In this document: positions 34,397 to 43,732 of the stretch, piece after piece
How the letters are laid out: each line of letters starts with the position of its first letter
How positions within the stretch are numbered: the first letter of the stretch is position 1
Notes under the pieces: model-generated
Told to the model about the DNA's origin: nothing
The model's input: the letters and a program-made list of their open reading frames with translations, nothing else
The model's database searches: none
Program-made: the position numbers and the translations under genes
Assembly (NCBI RefSeq): GCF_000612805.1
Contig: NZ_HG964405.1
Span: 195,963-259,962 of the forward strand
Direction of reading: 5' to 3'
Source: Bacillus ndiopicus
GTDB lineage: Bacteria > Bacillota > Bacilli > Bacillales_A > Planococcaceae
Length of the DNA stretch: 64,000 nucleotides

Positions 34397-35164
34397 ATGA
34401 AATACACAGTGGATATAAATTGCGACTTAGGTGAAAGCTTCGGTAACTATAAATTAGGAGAAACAGAGGAAATACTGCAATACATTACGTCAGTAAATAT
34501 TGCATGTGGCTTCCATGCGGGTGATCCGACAGTGATGCGTGAAACGGTAAAATTAGCGCTAAAGCATGATGTAAAAATCGGTGCACATCCAGGCTTGCCA
34601 GATTTAGTAGGCTTTGGGCGTCGCGAAATGGCCATCTCGCCTCAGGAAGCATACGATATGGTTGTTTATCAAATTGGCGCACTACAAGCATTTTTAACAA
34701 CAATGAATGCAGAGATGCAACACGTGAAGCCGCATGGTGCCTTATATAATATGGCCGCGACAAACCCTACATTGGCTGAGGCAGTTGCGCAGGCTGTCTA
34801 TGATGTATCACCACAACTTATATTATTTGGCCTAGCTTCAAGTGCATTAACGGAAGCAGGGGAGAAAATTGGGTTGCAAACAGCGCATGAAGTATTTGCA
34901 GATCGAACATATCAGGCGGATGGCTCGCTCACATCACGCAGACAGCCCAACGCTCTCATTACTAATGTAGAGCAAGCAGTGCAGCAAATGGTACAAATGG
35001 TTAAGAAGGGAACAGTGATCTCACAGCAAGGAACAGAGGTTGCGCTGCGTGCGGATACAATTTGCCTTCATGGTGATGGGGAGCATGCTGTTCAATTTGC
35101 TCGATTTGCAAAACAAAAATTAGCAGAGGAGCGTATTGCCATAAAGCACCTCAATAAAATCTGA
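34397..35164 (+). CDS. pxpA: 5-oxoprolinase subunit A (LamB/YcsF family)
   Basis: 255 residues behind ATAGGAGG. Family signatures are [88 protein letters not shown] and [11 protein letters not shown]. It carries the hydrolase part of the ATP-dependent 5-oxoprolinase that recycles 5-oxoproline, a product of glutamine damage and peptide breakdown. It diverges from pxpBC. Confidence 0.95.
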   Translation: MKYTVDINCDLGESFGNYKLGETEEILQYITSVNIACGFHAGDPTVMRETVKLALKHDVKIGAHPGLPDLVGFGRREMAISPQEAYDMVVYQIGALQAFLTTMNAEMQHVKPHGALYNMAATNPTLAEAVAQAVYDVSPQLILFGLASSALTEAGEKIGLQTAHEVFADRTYQADGSLTSRRQPNALITNVEQAVQQMVQMVKKGTVISQQGTEVALRADTICLHGDGEHAVQFARFAKQKLAEERIAIKHLNKI

Positions 35165-35242
35165 AAATAGAAAATAGTTTTCTTTTCTCGCAAGCGGTTT
35201 CAAGCTATAATGTAATAGTAAAATATTTAGGAGGTCGAAATA

Positions 35243-36331
35243 ATGACAAAGTTAGATACAACTTTGCAAATGTTGAAAGACTTAACGGATGCAAATGGTA
35301 TTCCAGGAAATGAACGTGCACCACGTGAGGTGATGAAAAAATACATAGCACCTTTTGCTGATGAAATGGAAACAGATAATTTAGGTAGCTTAATCGCTAA
35401 AAAAGTTGGCGATGCAAATGGTCCGAAAATTATGGTTTCAGGACATTTAGATGAAATCGGCTTAATGGTAACAAAAATTGATGATAAAGGCTTTATTAGC
35501 TTCCAAACAGTTGGCGGTTGGTGGGGGCAAGTAATGCTTGCACAGCGCATGACAATTACTACTCGCAGTGGCGAAGAAATTATCGGTGTTATTGGCTCAA
35601 AGCCGCCGCATATTTTACCAGCTGAAGTGCGTAACAAACCAGTTGATATTAAAGATATGTTTATCGATGTTGGTGCGACTTCAAAAGAGCAAGCGATGGA
35701 ATGGGGTATTCGTCCTGGGGATATGATTACACCATATTTCGAATTCCATGTAATGAAAAACGACAAGCATTTATTAGCAAAAGCGTGGGATAACCGTATC
35801 GGCTGTGCAATTGCAATTGACGTTTTACGCGCATTAAAAGATGAAAAGCACCCAAATATCGTATATGGTGTAGGTAGCGTACAAGAGGAAATTGGTTTAC
35901 GCGGTGCTAAAACGGCAACCCATCAAATTCAACCAGATATCGGTTTTGCAGTGGATGTAGGTATTGCAGGGGATACACCAGGTGTAACACAAAAAGAATC
36001 CACTTCTAAAATGGGTGCAGGCCCACAAATCGTTATTTATGACGCATCAATGGTGGCACATAGCGGTTTGCGTGACTTTGTGATTGATGTAGCAGAAGAA
36101 AACAATATTCCACACCAATTTGAAACAATCCCAGGTGGCGGTACAGATGCAGGTGCTATCCATATTACTGCAAATGGTGTTCCATCATTAGCAATCGGTG
36201 TAGCAACGCGCTATATTCATTCGCATGCGGGGATTTTACATCGCGATGATTATGAAAATGCAGTGAAGTTAATCGTTGAAGTAATTAAAAAATTAGACCG
36301 CAACAAAGTAAATGAGATTATTTTTGAATAA
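35243..36331 (+). CDS. ysdC: M42 family glutamyl aminopeptidase/cellulase-type metallopeptidase
   Basis: 362 residues behind TAGGAGG. M42 signatures: the metal ligand His in [12 protein letters not shown], Asp in [14 protein letters not shown], the catalytic pair in [28 protein letters not shown], and the late histidine in [15 protein letters not shown]. The family forms dodecameric shells that trim short peptides from the N-terminus in the cytoplasm. B. subtilis ysdC lies in the same neighbourhood after ysdB. It ends at a strong terminator. Confidence 0.93.
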   Translation: MTKLDTTLQMLKDLTDANGIPGNERAPREVMKKYIAPFADEMETDNLGSLIAKKVGDANGPKIMVSGHLDEIGLMVTKIDDKGFISFQTVGGWWGQVMLAQRMTITTRSGEEIIGVIGSKPPHILPAEVRNKPVDIKDMFIDVGATSKEQAMEWGIRPGDMITPYFEFHVMKNDKHLLAKAWDNRIGCAIAIDVLRALKDEKHPNIVYGVGSVQEEIGLRGAKTATHQIQPDIGFAVDVGIAGDTPGVTQKESTSKMGAGPQIVIYDASMVAHSGLRDFVIDVAEENNIPHQFETIPGGGTDAGAIHITANGVPSLAIGVATRYIHSHAGILHRDDYENAVKLIVEVIKKLDRNKVNEIIFE

Positions 36332-36344
36332 GTAATAGAATTTC

Positions 36345-36384
36345 AAGGTAGAAATATTCATTTTCGAATATTTCTACCTTTTTT
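36345..36384 (+). terminator. Terminator after the M42 peptidase gene
   Basis: AAGGTAGAAATATTC (36345-36359) pairs perfectly with GAATATTTCTACCTT (36366-36380), then TTTT. Confidence 0.93.
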
Positions 36385-36403
36385 AAAAAGAAAGGAGTAG
36401 AAA

Positions 36404-37141
36404 ATGATTTGGATAACTATCGCTGCGATTTTAGTATTTTTAGGCTTTGCGACACATAAATTAAAATGGTATTTTCTAATTTCAGGCTACAATACGATGT
36501 CCAAGGAACAGAAGGGACATGTTGATACAGAAGGGCTTAGTCGCTTCATAGCAAGGTATATGTATGTATTAGCGGTGTTATTTCTATTGCTTGCAGTGGC
36601 TGATTGGCTCAGTTATGAACAGCTTATCACACCACTAATTATTATTATGATCGTATCATCGGTTGTTGCCATTATAAAATCACAAAAATACAATCACAAT
36701 ATCGTGGATGAAAACGGCAAGATGAAAAAAGGAGCAGGCAAACAAATGAAAAAACATGCAATTATTTTAGCTGTGACACTTGTTGGCGTAGCTATTATTA
36801 TGTATTTTTCATTACAACAAACGTCTGTTAGTGCTACAGAGCAACAACTTGAGATTAAAGGAATGTATGGTGATGAATATGGGTGGGAAAATATACAGCA
36901 GCTTGAATTAATCGAAGAGCTTCCAAAAATTTCAATGCGCACAAATGGTTCAGCAATAGGAGGAAAGTTAAAAGGTCATTTTAAACTTGAAAGTGGAGAA
37001 AAGGTAAAGCTATTCGTTGATAAAAATGTGCCGCCATTTATTTGCTTTATTGCTAATGACCAAATTGTTATATTTAATTTATCTTCTAGTGAAGAAACAA
37101 AAGCAATCTTTGAAACGATGCAACGCTATGCAGAGAAATAA
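36404..37141 (+). CDS. DUF3784 membrane protein with C-terminal PH-like part
   Basis: 245 residues behind AAAGGAG. The first ~110 residues match the DUF3784 pattern: a helix, then KWYFLISGYNTMSKEQKGHVDTEGLSRFIARYMYVLAVLFLLLAVADWL, and a third helix LIIIMIVSSVVAIIK. A fourth helix (AIILAVTLVGVAIIMYF) leads to an extracytoplasmic domain (GMYGDEYGWENIQQLELIEELPKISMRTNGSAIG) that looks like a small PH-type beta domain. Function unknown. Confidence 0.7.
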   Translation: MIWITIAAILVFLGFATHKLKWYFLISGYNTMSKEQKGHVDTEGLSRFIARYMYVLAVLFLLLAVADWLSYEQLITPLIIIMIVSSVVAIIKSQKYNHNIVDENGKMKKGAGKQMKKHAIILAVTLVGVAIIMYFSLQQTSVSATEQQLEIKGMYGDEYGWENIQQLELIEELPKISMRTNGSAIGGKLKGHFKLESGEKVKLFVDKNVPPFICFIANDQIVIFNLSSSEETKAIFETMQRYAEK

Positions 37142-37182
37142 ATATAGCAGGCTGAGGAAAATCAGCCTAAAAATTTAAAAAG

Positions 37183-37226
37183 CGCAAGAAATCCATTGTA
37201 AAAAAATTGGTTTCTTGCGTTTTTTG
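37183..37226 (+). terminator. Terminator after the DUF3784 gene
   Basis: CGCAAGAAA (37183-37191) / TTTCTTGCG (37211-37219) followed by six T. A smaller AGGCTGA/TCAGCCT hairpin precedes it at about 37149-37168. Confidence 0.88.
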
Positions 37227-37233
37227 ATTTTGC

Positions 37234-37294
37234 GGGCGAAACTGGCTTTGAATCGGGCGAATCTAACCGTTTAACGGGCGAAAAGCTACTTTAG
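37234..37294 (+). repeat. 21-nt periodic GGGCGAA array, locus 1
   Basis: GGGCGAA occurs at 37234, 37255 and 37276, exactly 21 nt apart, and the block ends in AGCTACTTTAG (37284-37294). It starts eight bases after the terminator T-run. The spacers between heptamers are not conserved. A sister array with the same period and ending is at 43634-43715. Not a CRISPR, since the repeat is far too short. Confidence 0.75.
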
Positions 37295-37367
37295 ACTCAT
37301 TCGACTAGCACAAGCTCAAAAAAATCTTAGTGTAATTGATTTTTTTAAAAAAATCATAAAAATACGC

Positions 37368-37396
37368 TTGATTTTATATTTATGCATATGTATAAT
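37368..37396 (+). promoter_or_regulatory. Promoter of argF
   Basis: TTGATT (37368-37373), 17-nt spacer, TATAAT (37391-37396), 35 nt before the start codon. The spacer contains TTTATGCATATG, which could hold an ArgR half-site, but the match is weak. Confidence 0.7.
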
Positions 37397-37431
37397 GAAA
37401 ACAACATAAAATTGCAAAGGTGTGTATAAAT

Positions 37432-38397
37432 ATGAAGTTATTAGAGCAGGTTCAGTTAAAGCCGATTGAAAGTTTGAAGGGGAAAGATTTACTTACATTG
37501 CTTGATTATACGAGTGAGGAAGTACAGTCGCTTATTCAATTAGCGACACAGTTGAAAATGATGACAAAGCAAGGGAAATGTCCTCGCTTACTAGAAGGTA
37601 AAACGTTAGGAATGATTTTTGAAAAAAGCTCTACTCGTACACGCGTATCATTTGAAGTAGGTATGCAGCAACTTGGGGGCTACGGTATGTATATGAATGC
37701 ACGCGATATGCAAATTGGCCGAGGTGAGCCAATTTCAGATACAGGTCGTGTATTATCAGGCTATTTAGATGGCATTATGATTCGTGCCAACTCGCATGCA
37801 ATGGTAGAAGAGTTAGCACAGTATTCAACAATTCCGGTAATCAATGGCTTGACAGATTTAGATCATCCTTGCCAAGCATTAGCGGATTTGGAGACAATCG
37901 CTGAAAATAAGGGCGAATTAAAGGGCTTAAAAATTGCCTACGTAGGAGATGGTAATAACGTTGCTCACGCACTTGTTATTGCAGCAGCTCACGTAGGTAT
38001 GCATGTAGCAGTAGCTACACCAGTTGGTTATGAATGTGATGCGACAATTATAGAGCAAGCGCAACAAATTGCCATAGCAAACGGCGGCTCTGTATTTGCT
38101 ACACACGACCCAGTGGAAGCAGTGCAAAATGCAGATGCTATTTATGCGGATGTTTGGACTTCAATGGGGCAGGAGGAAGAAACGGCGCAACGCTTAAAAG
38201 ATTTCAAAGGCTATCAAATTAATGATGCCCTTGTTGCACATGCCAAGCCAGACTATATGTTTTTACATTGCTTACCAGCGCATCGCGAGGAAGAGGTTGC
38301 AACATCAGTAATAGATGGCCCGAATTCTTATATTTTTGAGCAGGCTGAAAATCGCCTTCATGCACAAAAAGCAGTACTTATTTCATTATTAGCTTAA
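37432..38397 (+). CDS. argF: Ornithine carbamoyltransferase
   Basis: 321 residues from ATG 37432, 9 nt after AAAGGTG (the in-frame GTG at 37420 overlaps that site). The carbamoyl phosphate site is [10 protein letters not shown] (about residue 65), then [12 protein letters not shown], the ornithine loop near [12 protein letters not shown], and the catalytic cysteine in [13 protein letters not shown]. It converts ornithine and carbamoyl phosphate to citrulline. It stands alone, away from other arginine genes, so it may be anabolic argF or a catabolic-type arcB; the isolated position favours argF. Confidence 0.93.
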   Translation: MKLLEQVQLKPIESLKGKDLLTLLDYTSEEVQSLIQLATQLKMMTKQGKCPRLLEGKTLGMIFEKSSTRTRVSFEVGMQQLGGYGMYMNARDMQIGRGEPISDTGRVLSGYLDGIMIRANSHAMVEELAQYSTIPVINGLTDLDHPCQALADLETIAENKGELKGLKIAYVGDGNNVAHALVIAAAHVGMHVAVATPVGYECDATIIEQAQQIAIANGGSVFATHDPVEAVQNADAIYADVWTSMGQEEETAQRLKDFKGYQINDALVAHAKPDYMFLHCLPAHREEEVATSVIDGPNSYIFEQAENRLHAQKAVLISLLA

Positions 38398-38526
38398 GAA
38401 ATTGTTGCAGAGGCAACTATTTTTTATAGAAAAGTATTTGTAAGCAGGTAGAGCAACCAAATGCTTTCGTAGTTTCCTTTAATGACTGTATGGGAGACGC
38501 TGTACGTTATTAAATAGCTACATAGT

Positions 38527-38559
38527 AAAAGCAATCCGGGGATGTCGGATTGCTTTTTT
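38527..38559 (+). terminator. Terminator between argF and sspI
   Basis: AAAAGCAATCCG (38527-38538) / CGGATTGCTTTT (38546-38557) followed by T. The stretch 38398-38526 between argF and this hairpin shows nothing else. Confidence 0.85.
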
Positions 38560-38629
38560 CATTAATAGTTATGTGCAAATTTGATTGTCTTGCGTACGAA
38601 ATATGTTACTTAACGCGTGAGCCAAACTA

Positions 38630-38839
38630 CTAGTTAAATTGTGTCGCAAGCTTTTGTGTGAAATTTTGTCGCTCCTGATCATTAGCGGCATTCCACCATT
38701 TTTCTAAAAATACACCTAGACCAGGTAGCAAATGCTCCTCGCCACGCTCGATAGCATCTTCCACGATATCGCTTAATTCCTGTGCATCTTGTCCTGCCAC
38801 ATTGGCGGCAATTGCTTGTCGTATTTGAAAATTCATCAT
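38630..38839 (-). CDS. sspI: Small acid-soluble spore protein SspI
   Basis: 69 residues behind AAGGAG. It has the family core: IRQAIAANVAGQDAQELSDIVEDAI, ERGEEHLLPGLGVFLEKWWNAA. SspI is a minor DNA-independent spore core protein, made in the forespore under sigma-G in Bacillus. Its presence indicates a spore former. It lies next to the rRNA methylase gene and transcribes away from it, as in B. subtilis. Confidence 0.93.
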   Translation of the reverse strand: MMNFQIRQAIAANVAGQDAQELSDIVEDAIERGEEHLLPGLGVFLEKWWNAANDQERQNFTQKLATQFN

Positions 38840-38960
38840 CTAGTCTCCTTTTAAAAAGTTTCATTTATACTGTTACTATGGACAAAATCTATGGAATTAT
38901 ACTTTTCAAAGGAAAGTTATGATAAAATGAAGCATCGAAAAAGAAAAAAGGGCGGTATGT

Positions 38961-39722
38961 ATGAAACGTATTGAATCAACACAAAATGCACTTGTAAAGC
39001 ATTGGAAAAAGCTTATGACAACACGTAAAGAACGTGAAAAATCAGGAGAATTTATTGTAGAAGGCTTCCATCTTGTAGAAGAAGCATTAAAAAATAAAGA
39101 ACAAATCGTGCAAATTATTGTCAAGGACGAAGTTGATCTGCCATTGTTATGGCCGATTGATGATGTTGAAATTGTGCAAGTAAATGATACAGTGGCTAAA
39201 GAGCTAGCAGAAACGGAGCAATCGCAAGGGGTGTTTGCACATTGTAAGCAGCCTCAATTAGTTGAGGAAAACATGAAAGCATGGCGTAAAGTATTACTTG
39301 TTGATGCAGTACAAGATCCAGGCAATATTGGCACAATGATTCGTACAGCGGATGCGGCTGGATTAGATGCAGTTGTGCTAGGAAAAGGCAGTGCAGATGC
39401 TTTTAATCCGAAAACACTTCGCTCAGCGCAAGGCTCGCATTTCCATATACCAGTTGTGCGTGGTGATTTAGCCGAGTGGATAGAGGACTTGCAAGAAGAG
39501 GGCGTTGCAGTGTACGGCACAGCACTTGAAAATGCCGTATCCTACAAGGAAATCGAAGCAACGGATGCTTTTGCTTTAATCGTAGGTAATGAAGGAAGTG
39601 GCATTAGTCCACAGCTTTTAGCAAAAACTGATCAAAATATTATTATTCCAATTTTAGGACAGGCTGAGTCATTGAACGTGGCAGTTGCTACAGGAATTTT
39701 ATTATACGCGTTTGTGAAATAA
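38961..39722 (+). CDS. ysgA: TrmH/SpoU family RNA methyltransferase (YsgA-like)
   Basis: 253 residues. An N-terminal substrate-binding domain (IESTQNALVKHWKKLMTTRKEREKSG, EFIVEGFHLVEEAL) precedes the knotted SPOUT domain with motif 1 DPGNIGTMIRTADAAG, motif 2 IVGNEGSGIS and motif 3 IPILGQAESLNVAVATGILLY. It methylates a ribose 2'-OH in rRNA or tRNA using SAM; the exact site is unknown. It lies upstream of pheST as in B. subtilis. Confidence 0.9.
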   Translation: MKRIESTQNALVKHWKKLMTTRKEREKSGEFIVEGFHLVEEALKNKEQIVQIIVKDEVDLPLLWPIDDVEIVQVNDTVAKELAETEQSQGVFAHCKQPQLVEENMKAWRKVLLVDAVQDPGNIGTMIRTADAAGLDAVVLGKGSADAFNPKTLRSAQGSHFHIPVVRGDLAEWIEDLQEEGVAVYGTALENAVSYKEIEATDAFALIVGNEGSGISPQLLAKTDQNIIIPILGQAESLNVAVATGILLYAFVK

Positions 39723-39756
39723 ATAAAACAATAATGTACAACCCTTCAATATCCAC

Positions 39757-39785
39757 TTGAACCTCCTACAAAAATAGCGTAGAAT
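39757..39785 (+). promoter_or_regulatory. Promoter of the pheST T-box transcript
   Basis: TTGAAC (39757-39762), 17-nt spacer, TAGAAT (39780-39785), about 30 nt before the start of the T-box structure. Confidence 0.6.
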
Positions 39786-39814
39786 AAAAACATATTGTAT
39801 AAATAAATGCATTG

Positions 39815-40058
39815 ACCAGGAAGAGTAGGTTCAATTGATTCATTTGAGGGAGTACAAGTCGTGACTGAAAGCTTGTATAATGATATCGAACACTACAGTT
39901 CACCCTGCGAGCAGCTATTCGGGAATTCGAGGAGCACTTTGAGGAAAGAATAGCCGGCGTCTAATTCGTCGTTATGTAAATGAAGTGATTGCATTGCAAT
40001 AACTAGGGTGGTACCGCGAACATTCAACCTCGTCCCTTTTTTGGGGGCGAGGTTTTTT
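39815..40058 (+). promoter_or_regulatory. T-box leader of pheST
   Basis: Stem I begins around GACCAGGAAGAGTAGG. A phenylalanine codon TTC at 39899-39901, in ACTACAGTTCACCC, is the likely specifier. The T-box motif AGGGTGGTACCGCG is at 40005-40018. The terminator CCTCGTCCC (40028-40036) / GGGGGCGAGG (40043-40052) is followed by TTTTTT. Uncharged tRNA-Phe would favour antitermination and pheST expression. Confidence 0.93.
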
Positions 40059-40101
40059 ATTTTGCTTAATTATCACCAAAACTTTAAAGGAGGCAAAAAT
40101 C

Positions 40102-41139
40102 ATGGAACAACAATTGAATCAATTGAAAGAAGAAGTGCTAAAGAAAATTGAAGAAGCAGCCAATTTAAAAGCGTTAAATGAAGTACGTGTAGCCTATTTA
40201 GGGAAAAAAGGCCCGATTACAGATTTACTAAAAGGTATGGGGAAGCTTTCTGCTGAAGAGCGTCCGAAAATGGGGGCATTAGTAAATGCTGTACGTGAGC
40301 ATGTAACAGCGGAATTAGAGGCAAAGGCAGCGAATTTAGAAGATCAAGCGATTCAAGCCCAATTAGAGCAGGAATCGATTGATGTTACATTACCTGGCGC
40401 AGCGATTAAAGCTGGAAATCGTCATCCATTAACACGTGTTATTGAGGAAATTGAAGATTTATTTATTTCGATGGGGTATGAAATTGCGGAAGGGCCAGAA
40501 GTAGAGAAAGACTACTACAATTTTGAAGCATTAAACCTACCAAAGGATCATCCAGCACGTGATATGCAAGATACGTTCTATATTTCCGAGGAAATTTTAC
40601 TACGTACACAAACATCACCTGTACAGGCGCGTACGATGGAAGCCAAAGAAGGTGCAGCAGTGCGCATTATTTGTCCAGGTAAAGTATTCCGTCGTGACTC
40701 AGATGATGCAACACATTCACATCAATTCATGCAAATCGAAGGTCTTGTTGTTGGCGAAAATATTTGCATGAGCGATTTAAAAGGAACACTAGACGTATTA
40801 ACGAAAAAAATGTTCGGTGCGGATCGTGAAATTCGTTTACGCCCATCCTTCTTCCCATTCACAGAGCCTTCTGTAGAAGTTGATGTATCATGCTTCAAAT
40901 GTGGTGGCACAGGCTGTAACGTATGTAAACAAACAGGCTGGATTGAAATTTTAGGATCAGGTATGGTGCATCCCAATGTACTTGAAATGGCTGGCTATGA
41001 TTCGAAAAAAGTATCTGGTTTCGCATTCGGTATCGGTGTAGAGCGTATTGCGATGCTGAAATACGGTGTAGACGATATTCGTCATTTTTATACAAACGAT
41101 GTGCGTTTCTTATCACAATTCGAGCGTGCGGAAGGGTAA
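40102..41139 (+). CDS. pheS: Phenylalanyl-tRNA synthetase alpha subunit
   Basis: 345 residues behind AAAGGAGG. An N-terminal coiled coil is followed by [26 protein letters not shown], then the class II core: [63 protein letters not shown], and [25 protein letters not shown]. It forms the catalytic part of the alpha2-beta2 enzyme. pheT follows after 12 bp. Confidence 0.98.
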   Translation: MEQQLNQLKEEVLKKIEEAANLKALNEVRVAYLGKKGPITDLLKGMGKLSAEERPKMGALVNAVREHVTAELEAKAANLEDQAIQAQLEQESIDVTLPGAAIKAGNRHPLTRVIEEIEDLFISMGYEIAEGPEVEKDYYNFEALNLPKDHPARDMQDTFYISEEILLRTQTSPVQARTMEAKEGAAVRIICPGKVFRRDSDDATHSHQFMQIEGLVVGENICMSDLKGTLDVLTKKMFGADREIRLRPSFFPFTEPSVEVDVSCFKCGGTGCNVCKQTGWIEILGSGMVHPNVLEMAGYDSKKVSGFAFGIGVERIAMLKYGVDDIRHFYTNDVRFLSQFERAEG

Positions 41140-41151
41140 GGTGGAATAACG

Positions 41152-43560
41152 ATGTTAGTATCATTAAAATGGCTTAGCCAATATGTTGATTTTTCAAACT
41201 TAGCACCTGCTGAATTAGCAGAAAAAATTACACGTTCAGGTATTGAAGTAGATGCTGTAATCGATCGTTCACAAGGTATGACAAATGTAGTTGTCGGGCA
41301 TGTTGTTTCGAAAGAAAAACATCCAGAGGCTGATAAATTAAATATTTGCCAAGTTGATGTTGGCGAAGAAAGCTTACAGCAAATTATTTGTGGTGCTCCA
41401 AATGTTGATGCTGGACAAAAAGTGATTGTAGCTCGTCCAGGTGCGCATTTACCAGGCGGTATTAAAATTAAAAAAGCAAAGCTACGTGGTCAAGAATCAA
41501 ATGGTATGATTTGTTCTTTACAAGAGCTAGGAATTGAAGGGCGACTTGTGCCAAAAGCATACGCAGAAGGGATTTACGTTTTACCAGAGGATAGCGTACC
41601 AGGCACAGATGCATTAGAGCTACTAGGCTTACGCGATACAGTATTAGAGCTAGGCTTAACAGCAAACCGTTCAGATGCGATGTCGATGTTAGGTGTAGCA
41701 TATGAAGTAGCAGCAATTTTAGGGACGGATGTCAAACTACCTGAAAGCACATATATAGCGTCAAATGAAAAGGCAGCAGATGTATTGCAACTAGAAGTGC
41801 AAGATACAACGGTGAATCCATTATATGCAGCGAAAGTTATTAAAAATATCAAAGTGGCAGAATCGCCATTATGGTTACAGCATTATTTAATGGCTGGTGG
41901 TATCCGTCCTCACAATAATGTTGTCGATATTACGAACTATATTTTATTAGAGTATGGCCAACCTCTACATGCTTTTGATTATGATCAATTAGGCACAGGG
42001 AAAATCGTAACACGCCCAGCTCAAGCAGGCGAAAAAATGACGACTTTAGATGATGTAGAGCGCACATTGCAGCCGCATAACTATTTAATTACAAATGGTG
42101 AAGTGGCAGAGGCTGTTGCAGGTGTAATGGGTGGTGCAAAATCAGAAGTTTCAGATGCAACGACAACCGTTGTTATAGAGTCTGCTTATTTTGCTGGTCC
42201 ATCTGTACGCCGCACATCAAAGGATTTAGGCTTACGTTCAGATTCTTCAGCGCGTTTCGAAAAGGGTGTAGATCCGAACCGCGTGCTACTTGCAGCAGAG
42301 CGTGCTGCTGGTCTACTAGCTGAGCTAGCAGGTGGCGAAGTATTAGAAGGTACTGTTTTGGTGGATGAATTAGATAAAACACCTAAACGCGTTGTTGTGT
42401 CGCCAGATTTCATTAATGGACGTCTTGGCATGAAAATCTCGTTAGAAGATATGATTGCTATTTTAAATCGTCTTCAATTCGGTGTAGAAGCAGCTAACGG
42501 CTTATTAATTGTTGATGTACCAACACGTCGTGGTGATATTACAATCGAAGAGGATATTGTAGAAGAAATTGCACGTTTATATGGATATGATGAAATTCCG
42601 ATGACTTTACCAGCATCTGGTGAACAAGTAGGTGGCTTAACACCATATCAAGCGAAACGCCGCATTGTACGCAATGTGATGGAAGGGGCAGGCCTATATC
42701 AAGCGGTAACGTATTCACTTACTTCAGCCGCAGCCGCACAAAAATTTGCATTGCAAAAAGAAGAAACGACGAAGCTGTTAATGCCAATGAGTGAAGAGCA
42801 TTCAACATTACGTCAAAGCTTACTACCACATTTAATTGATGCAGTAAGTCATAATGTTGCTCGTCAAGTAAACGATGTTGCATTATATGAAATCGGCTCA
42901 GTATTCCTTGGTAAAACAGCGGAAGAGTTACCACATGAAGAAGAGCATCTTGCGCTTGTTTTAACAGGACGTTGGACAGATAATGCATGGCAAGGCGAGA
43001 AAAAAGCAGTGGATTTCTTTGTAGCAAAAGGCATTGTTGAGGCACTGTTCTCGAAGCTTGGCTTAACTGCTGGGGTAAGCTATGAAAAAGCAGTAGTGGA
43101 TGGCTTACATCCAGGACGTACTGCGCACATTTTATTAAATGGCGAAGTAATTGGTTTAATTGGTCAATTGCATCCAGCTGAGCAGAAAAAGAGCGATTTA
43201 AAAGAAACATATGTGGTGGAAATGAAGCTAGCTGCGATTTTAACTGCTGAGGTAGAGGAGCTTGTGTACAAAGCAGTTCCACGTTTCCCAAGCATTACAC
43301 GCGACATTGCATTAGAATTAGAGCGTACAACACCAGCTGGCGAGATAGAAGCAATTATTCGCAAAGCAGGCACGAAATTATTGAAAAATGTTAAAGTGTT
43401 TGATGTTTATCAGGGCGAAAAAGTAGCGGCAGACAAAAAATCTGTTGCATTCTCATTAACTTATTTTGATGCAGAACGCACATTAACAGATGAAGAAGTT
43501 GTAGCAGCACATAATAAAGTATTAAAAGCACTTGCAGAAGCGGGCGCGGAAGTACGCTAA
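41152..43560 (+). CDS. pheT: Phenylalanyl-tRNA synthetase beta subunit
   Basis: 802 residues. The N-terminal EMAP/OB-type tRNA-binding domain has VVGHVVSKEKHPEADKLNICQVDVG. The B3/B4 editing region reads RPHNNVVDITNYILLEYGQPLHAFDYDQL, and the B5 part VPTRRGDITIEEDIVEEIARLYGYDEIP. A catalytic-like module and a C-terminal anticodon-binding domain (AVPRFPSITRDIALELE) complete it. It contributes tRNA binding and editing of mischarged Tyr-tRNA-Phe. Confidence 0.98.
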   Translation: MLVSLKWLSQYVDFSNLAPAELAEKITRSGIEVDAVIDRSQGMTNVVVGHVVSKEKHPEADKLNICQVDVGEESLQQIICGAPNVDAGQKVIVARPGAHLPGGIKIKKAKLRGQESNGMICSLQELGIEGRLVPKAYAEGIYVLPEDSVPGTDALELLGLRDTVLELGLTANRSDAMSMLGVAYEVAAILGTDVKLPESTYIASNEKAADVLQLEVQDTTVNPLYAAKVIKNIKVAESPLWLQHYLMAGGIRPHNNVVDITNYILLEYGQPLHAFDYDQLGTGKIVTRPAQAGEKMTTLDDVERTLQPHNYLITNGEVAEAVAGVMGGAKSEVSDATTTVVIESAYFAGPSVRRTSKDLGLRSDSSARFEKGVDPNRVLLAAERAAGLLAELAGGEVLEGTVLVDELDKTPKRVVVSPDFINGRLGMKISLEDMIAILNRLQFGVEAANGLLIVDVPTRRGDITIEEDIVEEIARLYGYDEIPMTLPASGEQVGGLTPYQAKRRIVRNVMEGAGLYQAVTYSLTSAAAAQKFALQKEETTKLLMPMSEEHSTLRQSLLPHLIDAVSHNVARQVNDVALYEIGSVFLGKTAEELPHEEEHLALVLTGRWTDNAWQGEKKAVDFFVAKGIVEALFSKLGLTAGVSYEKAVVDGLHPGRTAHILLNGEVIGLIGQLHPAEQKKSDLKETYVVEMKLAAILTAEVEELVYKAVPRFPSITRDIALELERTTPAGEIEAIIRKAGTKLLKNVKVFDVYQGEKVAADKKSVAFSLTYFDAERTLTDEEVVAAHNKVLKALAEAGAEVR

Positions 43561-43568
43561 AAATGAAG

Positions 43569-43620
43569 AAAGCGCGTGAAATCCGGATTTTCAATCTGAT
43601 TTCATGCGCTTTTATTTTTT
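43569..43620 (+). terminator. Terminator after pheST
   Basis: AAAGCGCGTGAAATC (from 43569) pairs with GATTTCATGCGCTTT (to 43613), then ATTTTTT. Confidence 0.88.
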
Positions 43621-43633
43621 AATCCAGCCTTGC

Positions 43634-43715
43634 GAGCGAAAGCAATGCTTTAATGAGCGAATTTGTAGCTCTTGCGGGCGAATTACACCTGCTTATGAGC
43701 GAATTGTTACTTTAG
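43634..43715 (+). repeat. 21-nt periodic GRGCGAA array, locus 2
   Basis: GAGCGAA at 43634, GAGCGAA at 43655, GGGCGAA at 43676 and GAGCGAA at 43697, each exactly 21 nt apart, ending GTTACTTTAG (43706-43715). As at 37234, the array follows a terminator directly and starts with TTGCGRGCGAA. Between the arrays the heptamer, period and end are shared, but not the spacers. Confidence 0.78.
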
Positions 43716-43732
43716 ATCTATTGTAAAGACAG

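Noticed and set aside
37234..37294. CRISPR array
   Set aside because: The repeat unit is only 7 conserved bases with a 21-nt period and no cas genes are present; reported instead as a periodic array.
37374..37396. ArgR operator before argF
   Set aside because: TTTATGCATATG is only a weak half-site match and there is no second site; mentioned only under the promoter.
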